From positions 4,135,501-4,199,500 of the forward strand of contig NC_135793.1 of assembly GCF_051106095.1 (NCBI RefSeq): 64,000 bases of DNA. The letters are read 5' to 3'. Below the pieces are notes generated by a model, which was not told where the DNA came from, made no database searches, and saw nothing but the letters and a program-made list of their open reading frames with translations. Positions 41,539-49,865 of this stretch are shown here, piece after piece. The first letter of the stretch is position 1; each line of letters opens with the position of its first letter. The position numbers and the translations under genes are program-made. Origin of the DNA: Pogona vitticeps (taxonomy: Eukaryota; Chordata; Lepidosauria; Squamata; Agamidae).

Positions 41539-41736
41539 AGATTCTTTTTTTAAAAATTATTATTCGCTATAATTGGCCTGATAGAGCAAGGTTATAATTT
41601 CCACAGATATTCAGATCCTGCTTATGAAGAGAAGAGCATATATATTGCATACTGTACATGTATGTATACAAATGCATACACACATAATTTCCTACCTTTT
41701 CACTTTACCACTCTTAATGGAGGGATTTAGGAAATA

Positions 41737-43485
41737 GAGGAAGATAACAGAAAAGGAAAGACCAGAGATCTGTTCAGGAAAATTGGACATATTAGAGGAA
41801 CATTTTGCGCAAAGATGAACATGATAAAAGACAAAAATGGGATGGACCTAACAGAAGCAGAAGACGTCAAGAAGAGGTGGCAAGAATACACGGAGGAATT
41901 ATATCAGAAAGATGTGGATATCCCGGACAACCCAGACAATGTAGTTGCTGACCTTGAGCCAGACATCCTGGAGAGCGAAGTCAAGTGGGCCTTAGAAAGC
42001 CTGGCTAACAACAAGGCCAGTGGAGGTGATGGTATTCCAGTTGAACTATTTAAAATCTTGAAAGATGATGCTGTTAAGGTGCTACATTCAATATGCCAGC
42101 AAGTTTGGAAAACTCAACAGTGGCCAGAGGATTGGAAAAGATCAGTCTACATCCCAATCCCAAAGAAAGGCAGTGCCAAAGAATGCTCCAACTACCGTAC
42201 AATTGCACTCATTTCGCACGCTAGCAAGGTTATGCTCAAAATCCTACAAGGTAGGCTTCAGCAGTATGTGGACCGAGAACTCCCAGAAGTACAAGCTGGA
42301 TTCCGAAGAGGCAGAGGAACTCGAGACCAAATTGCTAACTTGCGCTGGATTATGGAGAAAGCCAGAGAGTTCCAGAAAAATATCTACTTCTGCTTCATTG
42401 ACTATGCGAAAGCCTTTGACTGTGTGGACCACAGCAAACTATGGCAAGTTCTTAAAGAAATGGGAGTGCCTGACCACTTTATCTGTCTCCTGAGAAACCT
42501 ATATGTGGGACAGGAAGCAACAGTTAGAACTGGTCATGGAACAACTGAGTGGTTCAAAATTGGGAAAGGAGTACGGCAAGGCTGTATATTGTCCCCCAGC
42601 TTATTTAACTTATATGCAGAATACATCATGCGGAAGGCTGGACTGGAAGAAACCCAAGCCGGAATTAAGATTGCCGGAAGAAATATCAACAACCTCCGAT
42701 ATGCAGATGATACCACTCTGATGGCAGAAAGTGAGGAGGAATTAAAGAACCTTGTAATGAGAGTGAAAGAGGAGAGTGCAAAAAACGGTCTGAAACTCAA
42801 CATCAAAAAAACTAAGATCATGGCCACTGGTCCCATCACCTCCTGGGAAATAGAAGGGGAAGATATGGAGGCAGTGTCAAATTTTATCTTCCTGGGCTCC
42901 ATGATCACTGCAGATGGAGACAGCAGCCCTGAAATTAAAAGGCGCCTTCTTCTTGGGAGGAAAGCGATGACAAATCTGGACAGCATCTTGAAAAGCAGAG
43001 ACATCACCTTGCCAACAAAAGTCCGAATAGTCAAAGCTATGGTTTTTCCTGTCGTGATGTATGGAAGTGAGAGCTGGACCATAAAGAAAGCAGACTGCCG
43101 AAGAATTGATGCCTTTGAATTGTGGTGCTGGAGGAGGCTCTTGAGAATCCCCTGGACTGCAAGGAGAACAAACCTATCAGTTCTAAAGGAAATCAACCCT
43201 GAGTGCTCACTGGAAGGACAGATCCTGAAGCTGAGGCTCCAGTACTTTGGCCATCTAATGAGAAGAAAAGACTCCCTGGAAAAGACCCTGATGTTGGGAA
43301 AGTGTGATGGCAGGAGGAGAAGGGGACGACCGAGGATGAGATGGCTGGACAGTGTCTGCGAAGCAACCAACATGAACCTGACACAACTCCGGGAGGCAGT
43401 AGAAGACAGGAGGGCCTGGCGTGCTCTGGTCCATGGGGTCACGAAGAGTCGGACACGACTAAACGACTAAACACACACACACAGG
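41737..43485 (+). mobile_element. BovB (RTE-clade) LINE, 5'-truncated, 3' half with reverse transcriptase
   Basis: The insertion covers the reverse transcriptase and C-terminal part of BovB and ends GGACACGACTAAACGACTAA followed by an ACACAC tail. The N-terminal endonuclease is absent, consistent with 5' truncation during target-primed insertion. No clear target duplication was found. The reading frame has no stop until the natural end, so the copy is young. BovB is the LINE known for transfer between squamates and ruminants. Confidence 0.93.
41815..43470 (+). CDS. BovB reverse transcriptase fragment, 551 aa, uninterrupted
   Basis: The frame shows the RT motifs in order: PIPKKGSAKECSNYRTIALI, QAGFRRGRGTRDQI, motif A FIDYAKAFDCVDH, motif B KGVRQGCILSPSLFNLYAEY, motif C YADD (residues 296-299), then the C-terminal FELWCWRRLLRIPWTARRTN and FGHLMRR segments and the BovB-type ending HGVTKSRTRLND. 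The frame stays open upstream of this ATG to about 41737 (TRDLFRKIGHIRGTF), so the ATG is internal rather than a true start. The protein would copy RNA at a nicked target but lacks the APE-type endonuclease. The - strand frame at 42534-43442 is its shadow. It resembles ruminant BovB closely as I remember that protein. Confidence 0.92.
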   Translation: MNMIKDKNGMDLTEAEDVKKRWQEYTEELYQKDVDIPDNPDNVVADLEPDILESEVKWALESLANNKASGGDGIPVELFKILKDDAVKVLHSICQQVWKTQQWPEDWKRSVYIPIPKKGSAKECSNYRTIALISHASKVMLKILQGRLQQYVDRELPEVQAGFRRGRGTRDQIANLRWIMEKAREFQKNIYFCFIDYAKAFDCVDHSKLWQVLKEMGVPDHFICLLRNLYVGQEATVRTGHGTTEWFKIGKGVRQGCILSPSLFNLYAEYIMRKAGLEETQAGIKIAGRNINNLRYADDTTLMAESEEELKNLVMRVKEESAKNGLKLNIKKTKIMATGPITSWEIEGEDMEAVSNFIFLGSMITADGDSSPEIKRRLLLGRKAMTNLDSILKSRDITLPTKVRIVKAMVFPVVMYGSESWTIKKADCRRIDAFELWCWRRLLRIPWTARRTNLSVLKEINPECSLEGQILKLRLQYFGHLMRRKDSLEKTLMLGKCDGRRRRGRPRMRWLDSVCEATNMNLTQLREAVEDRRAWRALVHGVTKSRTRLND

Positions 43486-43838
43486 GTTTTAGAAGAGCAG
43501 GAAAAGTAGGATTTTAAAATGGTGAGGTTGTTTTGACTGCCTGGGGGAGCAACAGCAGTTGGACTGTAACACGTATGATGATTTCCTTTCATAACCAGGT
43601 TGAGAGGGATGATAATTTTCTTACGTGGATTTTATCAAGCCATGTAAGCTCCCAGCAGCAGTGTGGTAGCTCAGAGAAAAATGCTGTTGAATTCATAGAG
43701 CGCTTTTTCTAAGGACCCAATTCAGACAGAGAGGGCAGTACCTCCATGTATGTGTGTATGTGTATCTATTTTCTGCTCTTTTTGTGTGTAGACATATATA
43801 CGTGTATGCTTCTCTATGTATGTATGTGTATATACATA

Positions 43839-44122
43839 CAGTAGGAGCCCTGTATCTGCAGGGGATCGGTTCTGTAGCAGATGTTGGAAAAACAAGCTAT
43901 TACTGTATAAAAGTGAATGTTCCCTCTCATGGCCAGTTCTGATAATGACATTGTGGAAATAGATTTCTCTAGCAAACACTATCTGTATCATCATCTCTGG
44001 ATCTCCCATGTTCTGGTAACGTCATTGCTAATATAAATATATAGAATTCTTCTTTTAATATTTTCAGTCCGTGGTTAAGTGAATCAGCAGATACCGATCA
44101 GGCGGATGAGAGGGTCCTACTG
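43839..44122. mobile_element. Tigger-like MITE, CAGTAGGACCC family (copy 1)
   Basis: CAGTAGGAGCCCTGTATCTG and GAGAGGGTCCTACTG are inverted ends between TA dinucleotides (43837-43838, 44123-44124), 284 bp. The interior GGGGATCGGTTCTG and CAGATACCGATCAGGCGGATGA matches sister copies at 46705-46937 and 63634-63995. No transposase frame. Flanked on the left by a TGTA-rich microsatellite (43747-43838). Confidence 0.75.
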
Positions 44123-44124
44123 TA

Positions 44125-45730
44125 TCTCTTTGTCTCTTTTCCGTGCTTCGTATAAGATTTTAATTCTCAGCAGCATCCAAAAGTGTGTGTGTGGGGAAGC
44201 TGAAGGCAGCCCATCGTAGTCTTACCTCTCATCGGTTTATTCATCCACATAGCTCCCCTAGATACATTTCTTTCGTCATGATAATTGAGGTGGAAGGAGA
44301 GGGCTGCTGTTATGAATCAGGTGGAGTTCAGGCATCGGAAGGGGAAATTTCCGTTTTAAACACCTTTAGCTATAAACACCATCTCCTTTAATAAAGCGAC
44401 ACGCGATTAAACAGCCACAGCAGCTCCTGTTGTCGTACTCAGTTGCCCAACGGAGAGGGAAAACATTGTGATATTGATAGGTCATACTTGAAAATGCCTC
44501 TTCTACAGCTCTTTGTTTTTCTACATAAACATTTCATCTTTGAAAACAGAATAAAGACTTTTGTGTTCTCTGCATAGGGTAAGAATGTGTAGAGATGCTT
44601 TTTTTAAAGAAGCAAGTATATTTGGGGGGTGGTGTAAAAAGTCTTTGACTGAAATACAGGGTGTTCTGAGGTCTGTTGGGTTGTGTTTTTCCTCCCTTTG
44701 ATGTGTAGTAGGGGAAACGTGGGTTTCAGTTTTACAATAGAACGCACTGTGGATCAGTGCTTTTATTTGTACATAAAAGGGAAAACTTAAGTAGCCTGCA
44801 TTTTTGAAGACAACATTGACATGTGCTGTGTATTGGGTCACTTATTTCCATTTTAAAGATTATATTTTTGAGTAATGAAAACTGTACGCATTCTCACTAC
44901 AGTTACTGGAGGCTACTTAGGAATAATTGCTTTTGACTCTAAAAAATGTAACTTGACTTCTTGACTGTTGTGTACTGCTTGCTATGTATTGTGTTAGCTC
45001 ATTTTTACCGCTAAGTATTGGGTATGTGTTTATTTTAAAGGATTGTAAAAACCGGTGCAGTTTCTCTCTTCTCCTGACCCTGCCATTTAGCCAATGTTTC
45101 TTTCATATTTTGCAAATTAGTAACGTCTTGTCAACTTAGTTGGCTAGGATTTCCTCAAAGCTCTACAAAGGAAGGAAAAGGTGCTAAACCCATATGTCTT
45201 CTATTTGAATTTCATCACATTGCTCATATACTCCCTTCTTTCTTTCCACACAGCCTACAAAACACAATCGACTTGTGCCTTTTTGTAGATGTTTATTTGG
45301 GGGCAAGGGGAAGCTTCTAATTTGCAATATGACTTTTTAAAAGTTACTTGTTCTCGGCTCTGAGCAGTAATGGAAATCCATATATTGGGAATATGGTTTT
45401 GAATTACATCTTGTATTTGAAATAGAATACATTTTGGGTTTTTGTGGTTGTTGGTTTTATTTTACACTGCATTTCTCCTTGCTTTGGTCTGTATGAAATG
45501 GGAGAAGACGCTTTTGGGCCAGCAAGGACAACCTACACATCATGGTTTTCAGACTGACGTTAGGCTGCGTGGTTCCATGCTGTGTGGTTCCCAAAACAAC
45601 ATTTTAAGCTAGTAAGATCTGAATGTCACTGAAATGAGGTACATGACTAATGATTGGGTTTCCATGAGTATTGGTGGCATAAATGGAAGTACTTTCTTTG
45701 CCCCGTATTCAGGCATTGAGTTTGGCCAGT
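44125..45730. other. Intergenic, no gene recognised
   Basis: AT-rich unique sequence with short frames on both strands, none showing a known domain or splice framework. It may be ordinary spacer, or a very long distal 3' UTR of the upstream gene; sequence alone cannot decide. Confidence 0.5.
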
Positions 45731-45732
45731 GT

Positions 45733-45915
45733 ATCTTAGAATCATCATCTTTGAACTACAGAGCTGGAAGGGAACCTATGGATTTTCGAGTCCAGCCCCT
45801 GTCAAGGAGGCACAGTGGGGAATCAAACTCCCAGCTCTGAAGCCAGAGAGACCTAAGCCAGCGAGCTATCCACAGACAGAATCACAAAATATTGCCTATT
45901 TTATTCAGCCGTTAC
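45733..45915 (-). repeat. tRNA-derived SINE with attached AGACAGAATCACAA segment (copy 1)
   Basis: On the - strand: GATAGCTCGCTGGCTTAGG (A box), GGAGTTTGATTCCCC (B box), end CCTTCCAGCTCTGTAGTTC. The right-hand flank CCACAGACAGAATCACAA and what follows recurs at 46110-46170, suggesting a duplicated or composite unit. Confidence 0.55.
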
Positions 45916-46095
45916 TGCTTCCCAGTATTCTTCAGCATTATGTAGCTGAGCTGTTTTATCTAGTTGGTGAGCAGGGTGAGTCAGGGACTATATCAGACAA
46001 TACAGTGACCCATTCTGTGTGTTGATTCCCAAGGAAATGGGGGGTGTCACCCCCAACAATATCTGCTATATCTTTCTTTTCTTAGAGAGAAGGTG

Positions 46096-46170
46096 AATGG
46101 CCAGAGACCCTCAACCACTGAGCTGTCCACAGACAGAATCACAACACCTTGCCTGTGCTGTTCAGGCAAC
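46096..46170 (-). repeat. Partial second copy of the SINE plus AGACAGAATCACAA segment
   Basis: CAACCACTGAGCTGTCCACAGACAGAATCACAA, then CTTGCCTGTGCTGTTCAGGC, parallels 45855-45915 (ATTGCCTATTTTATTCAGCC) over about 60 bp with moderate divergence. Confidence 0.5.
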
Positions 46171-46704
46171 CCCTTCCTCCCCTCATCTGGTTTGGCTTTG
46201 TGTTGTACCTAAAGAGCTGCTTAAATGAATAAACCCAAATTAAAGCCCTAAACCCTAAGAGTGCTACTGGTCTTCTAGTGACCAGTCCCCATAGCTGCCA
46301 AAACGCTGCTAGTGGAGCCACGCAGAGTGTGTTTCTAGTGATCACCGTCAAAACAACACACCCTGAGGGTCGTGATATCCTTGGAAAAGTTGCTTTTTTG
46401 GGGGGTGACCTAAATCTTGCTGTATTTATATTTATAGTGTACCTCGCACACACCTTTAGGCTTGGCATGAGGCACACTGTCTCTGTTGCAGGCTGCCTGT
46501 ATTTTTTAAAAAATCCTTGTTGAATGCAGTTACGGAGTTGACTGCTTTATGCAAATAGAAATGATCAAGAGAACAACTCTTATTAAGCTGGTTTCCCGTC
46601 TGTTTCAAGGCCAGCAGTTCTATATTTTTAAAAGCCATAGGCCAACAATATCCGCTACATAGCTCGAGTGACAAATAACACACACTTCGAATACTGCATG
46701 AATA

Positions 46705-46937
46705 CAGTGGGATGCAGTATCCATGGGGGATCATTCCCTCGCGGTGTGGGTGCGGGCGCTGGAAAGCATGGCTAGAGAAACACTCTATATAGCCAAGTCT
46801 TTGGTTTCCTCTCGTGGCCAGTTCTGACAATACACTTTGGAAATAGGTATTTCTTGTTTGGTTTTGGTTTTTAATAATTTTAGGCAGTGGATAAGTGAAA
46901 CCACGGGTGCTGATCCTGCGGATATGGTGGTCCTTAG
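46705..46937. mobile_element. Tigger-like MITE, CAGTAGGACCC family (copy 2, worn)
   Basis: Left end TACAGTGGGATGCAGTATCC; right end GATCCTGCGGATATGGTGGTCC. Inner TCTCGTGGCCAGTTCTGACAAT is shared with copy 1 (TCATGGCCAGTTCTGATAAT). Confidence 0.6.
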
Positions 46938-46939
46938 TT

Positions 46940-48235
46940 AAGCAGATGGTTCAGCCAATATAGCATCAGTTTCTGGCTGTTCAGGGTCATTAAAATACAG
47001 TAGTTTATTTACTACTTGTGCCACTGTGTTTAATCAACTATAATATTGTGATCTTGTTACCTTATAGCTTGTGAAAGGTACATGAAGCACCAAATCCGTG
47101 TGGAACTTGGGGTAATGAAGCTGGATTCATTAAATTATTTTAAAAATAGTATTTAAAAGACATTGTAAAACTGTTAACTGAAGTACAACTGGAAATCCAA
47201 GTTGTCTTGTCATTAATAAGATGTTACTGAATGAATTATGTTCTCTTTTATTTTGGACATATAGTTTTGACTTCTGAAGATGCTCTTGTATTCTTCCCCG
47301 CCCCCATATTTGAAATGCTTCTCACTGGTAATGTTTTTTATTTCATGTTTGAAATATAGTTTAATGGAGTGTCTCATTCTTTTCTGTTTCCGTCGTATCT
47401 CGTTTCCCCACCTCTGCTTGTTATAATTTAGATGGAACTTCTTTCCTTTTGAAATTTTGCAAAATGTGACCATAATATGTCTACCTTAAAAAAAAATGTC
47501 ATGTTCAGTTCCTAATCCCTTTCCCCAATTTTGCTGAAGCACAGGGTTTGCTACATTAACATTTTGATAATTCTCGCACTTCATGGCTCGGCAGTATAAA
47601 AAAAAACATGGATGTGATTGAGGCTGTTGTATAAGAGTCCTCCATTTTGTTACCAGGTTTTGGAAAATAAACTTTGGCACAAAGCAACTTTCGTGTGTGT
47701 TTAATATCTATTGAAATGAAAATCTCCGGTTTGGGCAATGAAATATTGTTCCTCTGTCATCTCAAGTGCACAGTTTTCTTCAATGCCGTGGTGAATTTAA
47801 GGATCATCGGCCATGATGAGTGAACAGAAGTGCTCTTTGAAAAGTTTCAGGTGTTTTCAGTGTCACGGTTTTTAGTGTGGCAAAAGATCCAAGTATGGCT
47901 TCGTTAGAAAATTAAAAACTAAATTATCAATGGGGCAATGTTTTGTTTAGGGCTAGCTAAATATTCGGTAATCTCTCAGACCGTTTCTGGACATATGTTG
48001 TTCTGAAGACTGGCATCGGCTTTGCTTTTGCTTACAGGTCGCCTTTCTCACTCTTAATTCATAGTCCATTTATGCTACATAAACCTGACCCATCACTGAG
48101 AAAGAAGACAGGTTTCTGAACCTTTTATGCACAAGCCAGACAGCTTCAAATTCCCGTCTGTAGTCAAAGTAATACCTGCCCATACTTCTTTGTGTGTTGT
48201 GGAAGGACCACACAACTTTGTTCTTTTTAAGGAAG
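46940..48235. other. Intergenic, no gene recognised
   Basis: AT-rich unique DNA. A lone AATAAA lies near 47665. No domain-bearing frame and no repeat that I can name. Confidence 0.5.
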
Positions 48236-48643
48236 TAGTGCCTCGCTAGACAATGATAATCCATTCCACTAAAATCGCTGTTTAGCGAAATCATCGTCTA
48301 GCGAAAAGCATTTCCCCATTGGAATGCATTGAAACCTGTTTAATGCGTTCCAATGGGGAAGAATCATCATTGTCTAGCGAAGATCGGCCATAGGGAAGCC
48401 ACTTTGTGTTTAAATCCCTGTCTTGCGAAGCTTAGGTCCCGAAAACACCTGTTTGCGAGGGCGGAGGGAGCTGTCAAAATCGTCGTCTAGCGAAAATCGG
48501 TTTGCGAAGCAGGGACCAAACATTGTCCAGTGAAATTCCCCCATAGGAATCACTGGTTTGTGAATCGCTATAGCGATCACAAAAAGTCAATGTCTAGCGA
48601 AAAAACTGTCATGCGGGGGTAACAGTCTAGCGGGGCACCACTG
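48236..48643. mobile_element. CAGTGGTGCC-family palindromic MITE (copy C)
   Basis: Left end (TA)GTGCCTCGCTAGAC; right end GTCTAGCGGGGCACCACTG(TA). Inner palindromes CATTGGAATGCATTGAAACC and GTTTAATGCGTTCCAATGGGG are characteristic. TCTAGCGAAAATCG-type strings repeat several times inside. Confidence 0.78.
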
Positions 48644-48963
48644 TACCTGCCCTTGCATTTTTTGTGTGTCCACACAGCTTTATTCTTTTTAAGGAAGTAG
48701 AAAAAGGACAGTAAGCAAAGAGGAGGGCCTGCCTGTTGCACTTCTGCAGAGTTATGGGAAGCGACGAGAAGAGGGGCCTGCCCTAGACGTTTCGTACTTA
48801 ATCGCCCGTATCATAAATCAAAGCCTTCGTCTCACCTGCGTGTGTCACCCGCTTAGGGCAGCAGGGCTTTAGGGTTCGGGCTCTAAGTCACAAAAGGCAG
48901 GCAGCTGGGACACACCGCTCCCCAGGTGAGCCACTGAAAGGACAAAGCCCTGACAATAAGTGG

Positions 48964-48992
48964 GGAGGGAGGGAGGGAGGGAGGGAGGGAGG
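48964..48992. repeat. (GGGA)n microsatellite
   Basis: About seven tandem GGGA units followed by a G-run. Confidence 0.9.
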
Positions 48993-49206
48993 CGGGGGGG
49001 AAAAAGCCCTGGAAGTCCGGGTCAAGCCGTTCAAAAATGCACAAGCGGGCGCACAACTGGTGCAACGGGCGTGCAAGCCCCAGAGGCCACCCCCTCCTAG
49101 TGCAAACGGGGAAGGATGCCACGCCTTTATTAGACCGCTAACATGTTCAAGGCACGAAAGATGACACGGTTTGATTTTTAGTAGTCTAATGGAAAATGTT
49201 TCCCCC

Positions 49207-49208
<2 letters not shown>

Positions 49209-49249
<41 letters not shown>

Positions 49250-49301
49250 ATATTTCCCCCTTCCACATTTGGAAAATAATATTGGATGAACAGTATCAGA
49301 A

Positions 49302-49333
<32 letters not shown>

Positions 49334-49376
49334 CACACATACATATATATACATATATATACATATATATACATAT

Positions 49377-49427
<51 letters not shown>

Positions 49428-49437
49428 CATACATACA

Positions 49438-49469
<32 letters not shown>

Positions 49470-49514
49470 CATATAGATATACACACAAACACACACAAAC
49501 ACACACAAACACAC
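49209..49514. repeat. Compound (AC)n / (TA)n / (CATA)n satellite tract upstream of VBP1
   Basis: AC repeats (49209-49239), TA runs and long CATA/ATAC arrays (49302-49475), then CACACAAA units (to 49514). Open frames in this stretch are artefacts. A 21-nt unique island (49281-49301) inside it matches VBP1 exon 2. Confidence 0.95.
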
Positions 49515-49536
49515 CACCCATTGAGACAGATGGGAG

Positions 49537-49748
49537 CCCCGCCCCTTTCTCCTCTCAGTCCCCTCCTCCCTCCTGGCCTCCCGCGGCCAATGGGAACGCT
49601 CCGCCCCGCCTAGGCGTGGGCGGAGACTCCCCGGAAGGCGCTTGAATCGGCCCGACTCGGGCGGCCGGCTGGGCCTGCCTCCAGCGCGCATGCGCGTCCC
49701 CAACGGGCTCTCGCTCGCTCTCCCTCCCTCCCTCCTCTCCTCCCCAAG
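49537..49748 (+). promoter_or_regulatory. VBP1: VBP1 CpG-island promoter with GC box, CCAAT box and NRF-1 site
   Basis: A GC box (CCCCGCCCC) lies near 49537-49546, CCAAT at 49587-49591, a second GC box (CCGCCCCGCC) at 49601-49610, and a perfect NRF-1 palindrome GCGCATGCGC at 49686-49695. A YY1-type AAGATGGCGGC overlaps the start codon (49746-49756). There is no TATA box. This is the set usual for housekeeping genes. The CpG island runs on to about 50290. Confidence 0.8.
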
Positions 49749-49865
49749 ATGGCGGCGGCCAGGAGCGGCGAGGCGGTCTGTGGCGACGGCCCGGCGGGAG
49801 GCAGCGGCGGCGGCCCCGGCGCCCTCAAGAGGACCCACCTGGGCATCCCCGAGGCCGTCTTCGTG
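49749..49865 (+). CDS. VBP1: VBP1 exon 1 (residues 1-39)
   Basis: It encodes [20 protein letters not shown], then a Gly-rich linker and [11 protein letters not shown]. Donor GTG|GTAAGC, phase 0. It lies in the CpG island. Confidence 0.94.

Noticed and set aside
42534-43442. 302-aa frame on the - strand
   Set aside because: Antisense shadow of the BovB reverse transcriptase.
49171-49838. Several Tyr/Ile/Cys/Val-repeat frames on both strands
   Set aside because: Direct translations of AC/TA/CATA microsatellites.
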